NCBI GenBank assembly: GCA_016081115.2 | Contig: JABTTQ020003458.1 | Span: 1-64,000 of the forward strand | From: Rehmannia glutinosa | Taxonomy: Eukaryota; Streptophyta; Magnoliopsida; Lamiales; Orobanchaceae | Length of the DNA: 64,000 nucleotides | Direction of reading: 5' to 3' | Part shown: positions 1-11,700 of the stretch, piece by piece | How the letters are laid out: each line of letters starts with the position of its first letter | How positions within the stretch are numbered: position 1 is the stretch's first letter | Position numbers and translations under genes: made by a program | Notes under the pieces: model-generated | Told to the model about the DNA's origin: nothing | Database searches by the model: none | Seen by the model: only the letters and a program-made list of their open reading frames with translations

Positions 1-276
1 AACACAATTTTTCATCTCGCGAAATATTTGAACTACATTGAAGTCGCAATTCAAGAGTCTTGATCACCAACACTATCAGCAATAAAATAATTTGAAAATT
101 CAGAAACGAGTCCCTTATTTGAACGACGAAAAAGCAGACGCATTTGACCCACAAAAAAGCACTAATTATACAATGTTCACTACAACATAAGACTCCACCA
201 AAACACCACAAATTAATCAAATTTCAATTCAGGTGAAATTTTAACAATTTCGAACACTACTGCAAACAGAGTTGAC

Positions 277-399
277 CTTTTCTAGGGCCTTCACTTCAGC
301 TACAGTTTTGGAGTCGAGAGCCATGAGACTATCCTTGATCGCCTTCGCCAATTCCTGCGGGCTTTTAGGCCTCGATTGCTTGAAAAACGAGAACGACAT
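277..399 (-). CDS. Mo25-like protein, first coding exon (partial gene)
   Basis: Mo25 (CAB39) proteins are alpha-helical repeat scaffolds that bind and activate STE20/GCK-type kinases; plant copies are linked to cell division and polarity. Read on the minus strand, the ATG at 399 opens 41 codons starting MSFSFFKQSRPKSP and ending KALEK, followed by a GT donor at 276-275. This is the conserved Mo25 N-terminus (MSFSFFK, then P-x-EL-K-IKDSL, then V-EVKALEK), and in plant Mo25 genes the next exon begins just after this Lys. The remaining exons would lie below base 1 and are not in the window. The longer 300..563 frame on this strand is a shadow covering the 5' leader. Identification is confident; integrity of the gene cannot be judged. 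Confidence 0.88.
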
Positions 400-599
400 T
401 CTAGTATTTCACTGAAAATTGTAAAATTCTTCTGATTATATTGAAATTGTTGTGATCGTCTTGCAATTTCTGATAGTGTGAGAGTGGGAGTTTGAGGATT
501 GTCAGAAAAGCTGTTCTGATTTTGGGGTTCTGATTGATTGGTCGATTGAGAAATTGAAGTCAAATCGCGTGTTTAATCAGAAAAAGCGCCACGCTACTC

Positions 600-1650
600 G
601 TCAGTTAAGTCTAGAGTCGTTACTTTGGAGATTATAAATGTTGGCGATCCCTTACACACGGCAGACACAAAATTATTGAGAGAAACTCAAACCCGAACAC
701 GAGAAACTCGAATCCAAAGACAACTAAAGACAATTAATACGAATATGGCACGGCACGATGTTATTAATTTGTCGTAAGAAGCAATATTGCATATTTTATT
801 TATTTATATATTTTGAACATAACTCAAAATTGGCCTAAACTAAACATGAATACGATATGATATAACTCGAGTTGCCAGGTTGCCACCCCTAATAATTGTA
901 CAAGTATGATGAGTCTAAAGAAAAGGTATGATAATATAATAATTATATAATTATTACTCATATTTGACAATTATTTAGACGTAATTTGAAGACTATTTTT
1001 ATCTAAATTATAACTGAACGCAACATATAATTTGTTATATCTAATTGAAAAAACATTTGGTATGTGTTGTATTGGTATTAGAAAATAAAAATAAAAATTG
1101 GTAAATTTCATACTAGAATATTTAGGTGAACTTATATATTAATCAAAGTAGAGTGAGGTCACCTAAGTTTCGAGAGGCCGGAGCAAAAAACAATAATGGA
1201 AGTCCCTGTGTTTACGTAAAAATATAAAAATAACAAAAATAATGTTACAAATATAATACACTGATTTAACGTATAAAATACTTATTTTAGTAGTAAAAAA
1301 TTGTCATACTTCAACTTTAATGTTTTGGTATCATTAAAACAAAGTTACAAAAAATATCGTTTAATATAATTTACCATAGAGAAAAGACAAAAAAATGAAT
1401 TAGCTATGAAAATTAATATTCTTGCATTTTATCTACAAGTCATCAATCAATCTTTCATAATGAGTTAATTACTGAAATTCACTCTCAATTGAAATCAAAG
1501 ACAATGCTAAGTTAATATTTTTCGTTTTTCCAAAAAAAATTAAAGGAAAGAAAAACACAAAAGTTAGAAATGGAAAAAGGGGAAAAATAGATTCATCTTT
1601 GTAATTGTCAAAACTTGAACTCATGACCACAAAAAAAGACGGTACAGAAC
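600..1650. other. AT-rich intergenic DNA
   Basis: Upstream region of the Mo25-like gene, rich in A/T runs with stop codons in all frames. I see no coding region, RNA gene or clear repeat boundary. It separates the Mo25 promoter side from the LINE insertion. Confidence 0.6.
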
Positions 1651-1699
1651 ATTCAAACTTATTTATTAGCTCTTAAAATTTGTCATCCTCTTATTATTG
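1651..1699 (+). repeat. 49-bp direct repeat, left copy flanking the LINE
   Basis: This 49-base stretch, beginning ATTCAAACTTATTTATTAGC, recurs at 7397..7445 with a single C/T difference. The two copies bracket the LINE. It is longer than usual LINE target duplications and neither copy directly abuts the element ends, so it may be an older local duplication. Confidence 0.8.
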
Positions 1700-1892
1700 A
1701 AATACATTAGATAATGATATTGTGTTAATAATGGCATGCATATGTGGAATATTTTCTCTCTGCTAGGGTTTTCTCTCTAGGAGCGAAAAACTTAATCGGA
1801 GTAGACATTCTACCACAGTGTAGATCTATACCATCAAGGCAGACCTACGACCTTTGGTGGTGATATTGATCTGGATTTCTTGTTGCGTCACA

Positions 1893-2763
1893 ATGGATCA
1901 TGAGGAAATATGCAAACGAATCAAAAATATCAAATTATCTCAAAGAAGAATAACCCTAGATCGGGGTTTAAGGCGGAAGAGAGAAGAACGATTATCTAAC
2001 TGCTTGGTGGCCAAGGTGTTGTCATCAAAACTGATCAACAGGGATGCGTTTCGGCAACATCTCCCACGAATTCTCCAAGCCACGAAGAAAATCGAGATTG
2101 AGGTGGTAGGGAAAAATCTATTCGCCCTCGAATTTAACAACCCTATGGATCAACGACGGGCACTGAATGGCGGACCATGGCATTTTGCCGTAATTTGATT
2201 CTCTTTCAAGAATTTAATGGAGTGCAGAGCCCGGACACGTTGGATTTTACAAAATGGGAGGTATGGATTCAATGTCATAATGTACCAATAGCCTACATGC
2301 ACAGGAAGAAATTATACGAAAAATAGGGAATCGAATTGGTCAGGTTGTGGAAAGTGAAGGTGGAGGTGGACAAATCGCTGCAAAGCCATATTGTAATTCA
2401 GGAGGAGGTATCTCAAGAGGAAATTATCGTACTTCTTACATATGAAAAACTCCCAGATTTTTGCTATGTGTGTGGTAAAGTTGGGCACACATGGAGGGAG
2501 TGTAGAGAATCGGATAGGAAAAGGCAGGATATGGAATACTATGAAGAATCGGCTACGGCAAATTTACCAATGGGAAGAAACAAATTTCAGAAAAAAGACG
2601 AAGATGAGCGATCTAAAAAAAAGGAGGGGAACCATAACTTAATAAAAGAAGATTTGAGGGAGAATGACCTGAACAAGGGGTCAGGAGATGAGTCGGATGA
2701 ACTGGATATGGAGGAGCACATTTCTGAACAACCTGATCCACAAATTCAACAGTCGCGGTGATA
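1893..2763 (+). pseudogene. LINE ORF1 (DUF4283 plus CCHC zinc knuckle), frameshifted
   Basis: ORF1 of plant LINEs makes the RNA-binding, RNP-forming protein. The ATG at 1893 opens MDHEEICKRIKN, then the DUF4283-like block LVAKVLSSKLINRDAFR through ALNGGPWHF. A frameshift near 2190-2200 moves the reading to another frame, with further breaks near 2325. The second part (2336..2761) holds CYVCGKVGHTWREC, a clean C-x2-C-x4-H-x4-C knuckle near 2462-2502, then a charged Lys/Glu-rich tail. Two open pieces survive but there is no continuous ORF. Confidence 0.82.
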
Positions 2764-3205
2764 ATCTTCCAAGATGATGATAGTGGGACGGCTTGAGGGT
2801 ATAAAGAGACTATGAACGATACAGAAACTACTATAGAAACGGTTGGGAAGAAGATGGGAGAGTAAGATAGAGGAAAATGCAACAATCCGAGTGGAGGATA
2901 CGAGAAGTGTAACCCCGACGATACCAACGGACAACTCTAACAAGTTAACGGGCCGTAGTCCAAAAATTAGAAACGTCGTGCCAGAGGGAAAAAGAAAGAT
3001 GTAGCGTCACCTACAAGTAATGGGGCCGGTACTAAGAGAGAATTGTTTGATGATACAGATTATATGGTCAAGAAAACTGAAATAACAAAGCGACATCGGA
3101 GCGAGGGGGACAAGGGAATGGAGGATAGGGTAGCAGCAGAAGGAGCTAATGACATGGATATATCTGACCCGGTGGGGCTTGCGATGCAACCCCGCCAAGA
3201 AATAT

Positions 3206-3810
3206 GAGTTGCATAATATGGAAAGCTCGAGGGCTTGGAACCAATGAGCAATGAGCATTCCGGGAACTAAGGCGTCTTAGCGCCAAAAAGGACCCACAAC
3301 TCTTATTCTTGCGTGAAACGCGAATGAGAGCGAACAATTGTACTAGATAAAAGGAACGACTTGGCTATGACGGGCTATTCATTGTTAATTGTGAAGAAAA
3401 AAGTGGTGGTCTGATGCTAATGTGGAAAATTCCATTGACTGTCACCATTTGCTCTTACTCAGCAGGGCATGTGGATTGTATTGTTAAGGATGGAGACAAA
3501 GAGTGGAGATTTACGGGGTTCTACGGACATCCTGAGGTGAGTAAGCAACGACATTCATGGGATTTAATGCGTAAATTGGCCTCCATCGAAGAACTCAAAA
3601 ATATCATGTGGCTAATGGGGGGATTTTAATGAAATTTGTAGCCACAATGAAAAGATGGGAGGCAGACGAAAAATAGAATCTCAGATTGATGATTTTAATA
3701 GAGCTATTGAAGAATGTGAGCTACGGGAAATTTACGGAGAGGGCGTGGTTTACGTGGGTTAATAAGAGAACGGGAATGAGCTCATTTTGAAAAATTAGAT
3801 AGATTCCTTA
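3206..3810 (+). pseudogene. LINE endonuclease (EEP-type) remnant
   Basis: The LINE endonuclease nicks target DNA to prime reverse transcription. The stretch reads as IIWKARGLG, then ELRRL...KKDPQLLFLRETR (the usual WNCRGLG and ELR-LV---PD--FL-ET motifs), then GGLMLMWK, and finally a broken GGDFNE motif at about 3617-3632, where one base is lost so that a stop interrupts it. At least one in-frame stop lies near 3245. The best surviving open piece is 3414..3629. Confidence 0.78.
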
Positions 3811-4439
3811 GTACCTTCGTTGGAGAATATTATACCCGACGACTACCATGCAAACTTTGGAGTTTTACTCCTCGGATCATCGGGCGGTCTCGGCATTACA
3901 TGGCATCGGCATAGATACAACAAAACAAAGACACACAAACCAAGATAATAACAGATTCAAATTTGAAAAATTCTAGAGCGTGAAATGGATTGGTACTCGA
4001 TAGTAGACAAGGGATGGAATAATAAAGGGATGGCAATATCCTTGAAAGGAAGATGGCGAAATTTCAGTAAAAAATGAATTAAAGAGTTGGGCATAAAATA
4101 AATTCCAACATCTCCTAGGCATCTAAAATAAGAAAGAGACAAACTCAACGCGATGAAACATTCCAAGAAATGGAGGAGAGTGGAAACGGATATTGCCAAC
4201 TTGGAAAAAATGGTGGAAAAACTAGCTAACCAGGGGGATTTTTGGAAACAAAGGAGTCGCAATAATGGTTAAAACATGACACAGGAATACACCATACTTC
4301 CACTCGCAAGCGTCTCTTAGAAACGGTTTAACATGATCAAAGGATTGGCCTCTAAATAAGGAGATTATTGCACATGTACAAATGGTGGGAGATATAATTG
4401 TGGACTATTTTTTCGAAACTTTTACCTCTACGAGCCCCT

Positions 4440-5700
4440 CACAAGAAGATATGGACACGGTGATTAAGTGTATCCAACCGAAAATGGATGAGTTTAAAAA
4501 CATGATTTTGAATCAACCGTTTGATTCGAAGGAAGTGAAGAAGCATTGTTAATATGTTTCCGGATAAAGCACAGGGGCCCGGATGGACTACCGACACATA
4601 TTTTTCCGAAATATTGGGCCATTGTGGGAAAGGATGTCAAGGCGGAATACTATCAATTTTAAATGGTAGTGGCGATTTGAGTAAATGGAATGATGCGATT
4701 ATCACCTTAATCCCGAATGTGGCTAACCCGATCATGGTAAAAGAATTCCGCCAATAATTCTATGTAATGTACTTATAAAATTGTAGCACGGGCAATTACA
4801 AAGCAGATTGAGGCTTATTTTGAGCAATATTATGGATGAGTTATAAAGTGATTTCATCCTGGCGACTAATCACGATAATGTTATTTTGGGATTCGAAAGT
4901 ATCCATTGGATTCAAATCACCGAACGGCGCGGGATACGCGGCAATTGAAACTTGATATGAGCAAGGCGTATGATAGGGTGGAATGAGATTTTCTTGTGGC
5001 TACGATGCGGCAGTTAGGCTTTGAAATGAGATGGATTAATCTCATTTAAAAATGTGTCAAAACAGTGAAGTACTCTTTTAATCTTAACGGAGAATGAGTA
5101 CGAGTGGTCACGTCACAACGGGGACTATGCCAAGGCAATCCTCTTTCACCTTATTTATTCGTTTTATGTGCGCATGGGCTTTCTTTCCTATTTAAACATT
5201 ATTTGGAGACGAGATGGATAACTGGAGTTCGTATTTCACCAAAATGCCCTCCACTATTGCATCTATTCTTTGCGGATGATAGCTTAATTTTCTGTCGGGC
5301 AACAGAGGAGGAATGTGGAAGGAGTGCAGGTATTTTGAAGAATTATGAGAGAGCGTTTGGGCAACTCATTAATTATGATAAATCGGCAATTACTTTCCGC
5401 CCAAATACAAAGCCGGAGGTTGTGCAAAGACTTTAAAAATATGTTTTTGGTGCCAATTGTACAAGGCCATGACATGTACTTGGGCGCCAACCTTTTCACT
5501 CCGTAGTAAAAAGGTTGCGGTTTGGTTATTTGAAGGATCGGATTATGTGGAAAATTGCGGGATGGGGCGGCAAGGCATTCTCGAATGGAGGGAAAGAAAT
5601 TTTGATTAAATCTGTATTGCAATCTATCCCGACGTACGCCATGTCCTGTTTTCGTATCCTCCAAAACCATATGTGATGAAATTGAAGGCGCATGTGCGAC
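4440..5700 (+). pseudogene. LINE reverse transcriptase remnant
   Basis: The region carries the plant LINE RT order. A block with KAQGPGW(T) near 4567 corresponds to the family's G-DG motif. Next comes MSKAYDRVEW near 4957, then QRGLCQGNPLSPYLFVLCA from 5113, and the catalytic LFFADDSLIF at about 5260-5292. In-frame stops at several points separate these blocks. The longest open stretch is 5104..5436, covering the active-site half. The FADD box itself is intact, but the protein as a whole is not. Confidence 0.85.
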
Positions 5701-6252
5701 TGCAGTGGGGAATGGAAGGGCCGAAAAAAATTACATTGGTTGAAGTGGAATGAACTATGTCGGCCCAAGAGCATAAGAGGAATGGGGTTAGAAATTTATC
5801 GAGAATTCAATAGGGCTTTACTAGCAAAATAGATATGGCATATAATTCGTAACCGGATAGCTTGGTGGCAAGGATTCTAAAGGCTAGATATTTTTCGCAT
5901 GGGGATATTATGGAGCAGGACTTGGCACGAAATCGTCGTACATTTGGCGCTCATTATTGTGGAGTCGTGGTTTTGCTTGAATAGGGGTTGTCGTGGCGTA
6001 TTAGAGATGGTAAGAATGTGAGTATATTCAAAGATCATTGGGTGATGTCTATGAAGAATAATCTAATTTAGTTCCAAATCGCGGGGAATGAAACAAGACG
6101 GGTGGATCAAATTTCTTTAGTAAGGGAGGCGTGGAATGAACGAAAAATTTGAGATATATTTTCCTCGTACATTGCTAATGAGATAGTGAAACAACCATTA
6201 CCATCGAGCAATCGAGAAGATTTGTAGATATTGGAGGTACGATACCAAAGGG

Positions 6253-6535
6253 TTGTACTCAATCCGATCGGGGTACAAAGTATCAGTTGGGTGTTTTGAA
6301 TCCAATTCTCATAGCTCAACTTATTCATTGGAAAAATGGTGGAAGTATTTATGGGCACTCTCTATACCACCGAAAATTCGTATATTTTGGTGGAGAGCCT
6401 CATTGAACTTAATTGCGATGAAGGAGAATTTGATCCGACATCATGTTCGGCGGATGGCGGGTGTCTTGTTGTGTCACTATGGTAATGATACAAATACTCA
6501 TTCCCTATTCTATTCTAGGTTGTTAGGGATGTTGG
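6253..6535 (+). pseudogene. LINE zf-RVT domain remnant
   Basis: Reads YSIRSGYKV, then WWKYLWALSIPPKIRIFWWR, then ASLNLIAMKENLIRHHV, which is the characteristic zinc-binding-in-RT (zf-RVT) domain that follows RT in plant LINEs. The Cys-rich end is degraded. It lies in the correct position and frame order between RT and RNase H. Confidence 0.8.
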
Positions 6536-6889
6536 AAAAATTTCGATTTTGGGGCTTATTGAAACAAGCACAAGCAGGGGACTTCATTGATGTTGCACTG
6601 TGGATAAAGGAAAAATTCGAAAAAAAAAATATTTTGAATCGTTTGCTTGCCTCACTTGGGCTGTGTGGAAGGAAAAACAAACATATATTCACAGCACCAG
6701 TCAAGCAACTATGGTGACAACAATTAGTTGGGTGGAGGAGTTTTTGCATGCATTTAGAATGGCAAATATGAACGCTGAGATTGTTAGTAATGTTGATGTT
6801 GAGACAGAGGCAACATGGAGGAAACCTGCTGCAAATTGCTTTCGACTGGATGTGGACGCCTACTTCAATACGAAGGAGAGTCAATACGC

Positions 6890-7305
6890 AACGGGGAATT
6901 ATTAGGGATAGTGAGGGACGAACACTTATAGCTTTTGGACGCAAATATGAGCAGATGGAAAGTGTTGTAGGCGGAGAGCTGAACGCAATTCGAGATGGAC
7001 TTCATAGGGCATACGAACAGGGCATAAGGCAGGTGCAAGTTTTTTCGGATTCTTTGATGGCAGTGCAAGCAGTCATGGCCATTCAAGATGATCTAAGTTA
7101 CCGAGGATTATTTATTCAAGACATTCAAGGTTGCTAGCTAACATGGGAGCAAACGAAATTCGTCACGTCGCCGAATAGCAAATAATGTTGCTCATAGACT
7201 AGCAAATTTTGCGAGTTTTTCTTCCACGCGTCCTTTTTATGGGCTAGCGAAGATGTCCCCTTCATGGGTGACTGAAATTGTATTAGCAGACTTATTTATT
7301 TATCA
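6890..7305 (+). pseudogene. LINE C-terminal RNase H remnant
   Basis: Reads GIIRDSEGRTLIAFG, GGELNAIRDGLHRAYEQG and VQVFSDSLMAVQAV, matching the plant LINE RNase H pattern G-v-RD--G, -E--Ai--gl, v-v-sDs--v. The ORF runs to 7137. Family-like residues continue to the terminal stop near 7305 after a frameshift around 7138. An AATAAA follows at about 7305-7310. Confidence 0.8.
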
Positions 7306-7336
7306 ATAAAGCTATACAATTTCTTCTTAAAAAAAT

Positions 7337-7493
7337 ACTTGGAAAAAATTTGAGTTAGTCATATTATGTATAGAAAGTAGGTATCAAACGTAGAAAATTC
7401 AAACTTATTTATTAGCTCTTAAAATTTGTCATTCTCTTATTATTGGAAGTATTTGGAAATTTTTTGAGTTAGTCATATCATGTACAGAAAGTA
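7337..7493 (+). repeat. Imperfect ~113-bp tandem duplication containing the right 49-bp direct repeat
   Basis: The bases after the LINE tail (acttggaaaaaatttgagtt... to agaaagta, 7337-7380) recur about 113 bases later (7450-7493). The 49-bp repeat shared with the left LINE flank (7397-7445) sits between them. This indicates that the target locus was already locally duplicated, or was duplicated around the insertion. Confidence 0.7.
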
Positions 7494-7739
7494 TAGGTGT
7501 CAAAACGGGTCGGATCGATCCAAAAGAAAAATTTGGGCCGGACCAAACAGTACTCAGGGCAATATCTTTTAGCCCGGCCCGACCACAAAAAATGCTGAAA
7601 AATTCGGGCCATCAGGGTCAGCCCGAGCCAAAAAGAAGTATTGCTCATTTCGGGTCTCTAAAATTAGAGTCCAATCCAGTGCTTTTATTGGACCGATCCA
7701 ACTAGCCCACAAGTCCGAGCCATAATTGACAACTCTAAT
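7494..7739. mobile_element. MITE-like GC-rich element with 8-bp target duplication
   Basis: An approximately 246-bp segment rich in GGGCC/GGCCC motifs. Its left end TAGGTGTCAA and right end (reverse complement) TAGAGTTGTCAA form short imperfect terminal inverted repeats. It is bounded by AGAAAGTA at 7486-7493 and again at 7740-7747. An 8-bp target duplication fits a hAT-type non-autonomous element. The sister tandem copy at 7373-7380 has the same AGAAAGTA without the insert, consistent with an empty site. It has no coding capacity. Confidence 0.6.
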
Positions 7740-7747
7740 AGAAAGTA

Positions 7748-8557
7748 GTCGTTAAAATCCAAAAAAGAATATAAAATTTTATAAATACAATTTTATAAAA
7801 TAATATACTTGTGTGGAATTTTGAATAAAAATTATATAAGTTGATGAGTTTATGTATATATATGTTAGGATAAAATCGTAATTATATATAGATATTTTTT
7901 TAATTATTCACTCAATATTATTTATTATTGGGTTCGAATATTATCAATTGGTCAATGAGGCTCAAACCTTTATTGAACAACATAGGAGGCTCAGTCCATT
8001 ATTTACGGCCACGACGCTACTACAGCCCAAGCGACTTACTTCATTACACTAAGCCTATGCGACCCATCATCCCAAATATAAAAAGTCTCTTCATATTCAT
8101 TTGTAAGTGGTTTTCATGCGCTCTAAATTTTTCTCTCGACAGTCGATGACCTAAGCATCGGGAGGAGCATCCTTGAAATTTCCCGATGGACCTATGTGCG
8201 TTACATACTAATTCCCACTTGAAGATTTTCTTAGCTCCCGAAATGAAACTTGGACCGAGGCTCAATAAGCTTGACTTGTAGTGATGCACTTTTGAGCAGT
8301 ACAATATGCATTTGAAAAATAAGATAAAACAACAGAATATAATGTAATTGTATTGAAATAAATCGACATGTTAACAAAAAACCAAAAGTTTGTGTTATCT
8401 TACAAGTTATATGGAATTTTACGAAAATATTATGTTTTATATGAATTATTATTTAAACTTCAAATATAAATTAGATTTATTGAACATAATCTCAAACATA
8501 GAGTAAAATAAATCAAATTTCTAACAAAATCATTTGTCCTTTTTGAGCAGAAATCCC
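7748..8557. other. AT-rich intergenic DNA upstream of FBL4
   Basis: No convincing gene, RNA or mobile element. The ORFs at 7928 and 8044 are short, low in coding character and match no family I recognise. Confidence 0.5.
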
Positions 8558-8563
8558 TATATA
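8558..8563 (+). promoter_or_regulatory. Candidate TATA box of the FBL4 gene
   Basis: TATATA within the palindromic CTATATAGG lies about 225 bases before the FBL4 ATG, allowing a leader of roughly 190 bases. The position is plausible, but the identification rests only on the motif. Confidence 0.35.
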
Positions 8564-8784
8564 GGAAGCTACCTCAATTCACCCCTAGCTGTTGATTAGC
8601 AATAAATCTGCTTTACCCCTCACCTGAAATTCAGACATACAGATAAGCACGCACACACATACTTACTGTGCGAATACATATAGCGTGTATCTATCAATTT
8701 ATAATATGCACAAACACATAAATTGAAGAAATTGTAGGGAAAGAATCACAGCAGAAGTAAAATAAAATACAAGAATTGAAGAAA

Positions 8785-11700
8785 ATGAGGGGTTTTGATC
8801 GGATAAACGCGGTTCTACCAGACGAATTGATACTGGAAATATTCCGGCATGTGGAGTCGAAGCCGAGCCGCGACGCCTGCTCGCTGGTTTGCAAGCGGTG
8901 GCTCAGCCTTGAGCGCCTCAGCCGTGACACCATCCGAATCGGCGCCTCCGCTTCCCCCGGCAACCTCGTCAAGCTGCTCAGCAGCCGCTTCCCTAATATA
9001 CGATACGTATTTATCGACGAACGTCTATCGGTATCACTGCCTGTGCAATGTGTAAGTGGATCGTTATTTTGGTTTGCGCCTCCCTCCCCAACCCAATCAA
9101 TTTCATTACCGGTTTGGATAAGTTAATGGAGGATTTGTTGATTTTTATGAATTCGATGCAGGATATATTTTGTGTTATTGTGTCTTAGTTGACTAATGAA
9201 GATGATATTAATTCCTCCAATGAGGCTGAAAAGTTTTGTAAAACATATTCAGGTTGTTAAATTTATTGGTTTGACTGATGAATCAATATGTGTTCAATAT
9301 GTCACTGAACTCTATTTTGTTTCCTCCTTTTAATAGGATTTGTTTACATCGCAGAAGTCATTGAATAAATTGTTTGGTGTTTACTTGTTTTATTTGTTGA
9401 TAAAAAATTTCAACTATCAGTGTACTGTAGCTGAATCCGAGTCGATTATATTGAGATTTTCATATTCAATTTTAGGTAGAAGATGAAACTTGAGCTCCAT
9501 TCTTATTAACTTGTTAGATTTACTCTTATATTTCATTAATTTCTTGTTAAGCAGAGAAAAAGACGACGTCATAGTCGTGGCTCTACTTCATCGGGCAGGT
9601 TCTGCCATGGGTCGGAGCAAAGTGTGTTTGGAGATGATGGGATGGGAACAGGCTGTTTATCGGACTCTGGGTTGGCAACTGTTGGAGACAGATTTGTAAA
9701 ACTTGAAAAGTTGAGCCTTATATGGTGCTCTAGCATAACGGATGTAGGGCTAAGATCTTTGGCTGAGAAATGTAAATCACTTAGATCTTTGGATTTACAG
9801 GTGACTGCCTAAATTTTAATTGTGTTTTCTGTTTGTTGTATGAATATTGTACTGTGAACTGTACCCTGGATGAGATTGGCATTTTAACACTCTACTTGAT
9901 CAGTCTAATACACGAACTAATAGCTGCTCAATGAAGAGATCCGAAATCCCTCAATTCTGTTTTGGCTGGTTAAGCATGAGAAAGTTATGGAGAGAAATTG
10001 AGAAGTAAACTATGAGAAAGACCTTGCTGGTTATAGGGAAATTGAATTTTTTTACTCGACTTGATGATATGTGTAAAATAGTATTCACGTTTTATACTGA
10101 GAAGTCCAAAGCTGGCTACGCGAATGAAACGTCTCATTTATCTTTCAAAAAAAAAAAAAAGAAACTTAATAGGTAGTCGTTTTGTATAAATTTCCTTATC
10201 ATAATATTCCTAATGCTCTTTTATCAAGGACTATGACTAAGCTTTGTTACATCTCTTCTTAAAGGGCTGCTACATCGGAGATAAAGGTTTAGCTGCTGTA
10301 GGAGAATGCTGCAATTTTCTTGAGAAATTGAATTTGCGTTTTTGTGAAGGATTGACTGACACAGGACTGGTAAAGTTGGCCATTGGTTGTGGGGGGACTT
10401 TGAAGTCGCTTGGGGTTGCTGCTTGTGCTAAAATTACCGATATCTCATTTGAAGCAGTGGGATCCCACTGCAGATCTCTTGAATCTCTGTCACTGGACTC
10501 GGAGACCATCCACAACAAAGGCTTGCTTGCCATGGCCAAAGGATGCTCTGCATTGAAAGTTCTGAAGCTACAATGCCTAAATATTACGGATGATGCCTTG
10601 CAAGCTGTTGGTATTTTTTGTTTATCATTGGAGTCATTGGCTCTGTACAGCTTCCAGAAATTCACAGACAGGTCACTTTTTCCTCTGGATTTCTTCTGTC
10701 TTAGAGTATATTATTGCCTTTTCAGTTCAGATGTATGGATTACCCCTTATTCCCTCTGGTAGTCTTGAATTATTCATTTAGATATTCCCTCATTGTCAGT
10801 GATCTTTCCGATGACATGAGTAAAGTTTAAATGTATGCACACCTGGTCATTAGTCCTTACTATTATGAAGTGAGTTAATGATAAGGCCTTGAAGAATTAG
10901 TTTTACTTCTACCCTCATGCTTTTAGGTGTAATTGACTGCTCCCATGGGCTACTCTCCCTTTATTGACATTTATTGATTTATAATCTCTATATCTTATGC
11001 ATGATGGTCTCTGAAACTCTGGCTATGGTTTCCCTATATTATGACTTTTGTATTTACAAGTAATGCAACTTATTTAGCTGTACCCAGTGCAATAAGTGTC
11101 AATATATTTGAATTGCTAATCCCCGATTAGACTTGATTTTCGCTGTTTACTTTTCGTGGAAGGTGATTCAATGTGCGCTCAGTGATTGTCTCTTTCTATC
11201 TCTATTGTTGTGTGATGTTTGTACTATGTCTCTGGAATCCAACCAGGGAGTGTGGGTCCGAGTTGATATTCTATCTTAATTGTGCAGCAGTGTTGTACTT
11301 CCATCTATATATAAGTCAACTCTATCTTAATTGTGCAGTAGCAGTGTTGTACTTCCATCTATATATCAGTCTCTTCGCTTCTTTCCTCTTGACTCCGGAA
11401 TGGGGACTGATAAGAAATTTAAATGGAGATGATTCGTTTTCTATCTTACTGTTAGTCTTTCCTACTTATTTTGGCAGGAGTATGTTTGCCATTGGAAAAG
11501 GATGTAAAAAGTTGAAAAATCTTACGTTGAGTGACTGCTACTTTCTTAGTAACAAGGGTTTAGATTCTGTAGCTGTTGGTTGCTCAGAGCTTATGCATAT
11601 CGAAGTAAATGGCTGCCACAATATTGGAACTGATGGACTGAAATCCATTGGAAAATATTGTCCGTAAGTGTTTGGCCTCCCACCTTATGCTTGATTTGTC

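Larger units (their letters stand above)
1757..7335 (+). mobile_element. Degenerate LINE (L1-type non-LTR retrotransposon)
   Basis: A plant L1-type LINE in sense orientation. In order along the plus strand are an ORF1 with a DUF4283-like domain and a zinc knuckle, an endonuclease (EEP), a reverse transcriptase with an FADD box, a zf-RVT domain, and a terminal RNase H. The element ends with AATAAA and a short A-run (7329-7335) after a final coding-like stretch. Numerous frameshifts and stops break every domain, so it cannot encode its own proteins. The 5' end is placed at the pyrimidine-rich start of the leader and is approximate. No LTRs are present. Confidence 0.9.

Noticed and set aside
300..563. 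87-codon minus ORF next to the Mo25 exon
   Set aside because: It overlaps the real Mo25 exon in a different frame and covers its 5' leader; no domain features.
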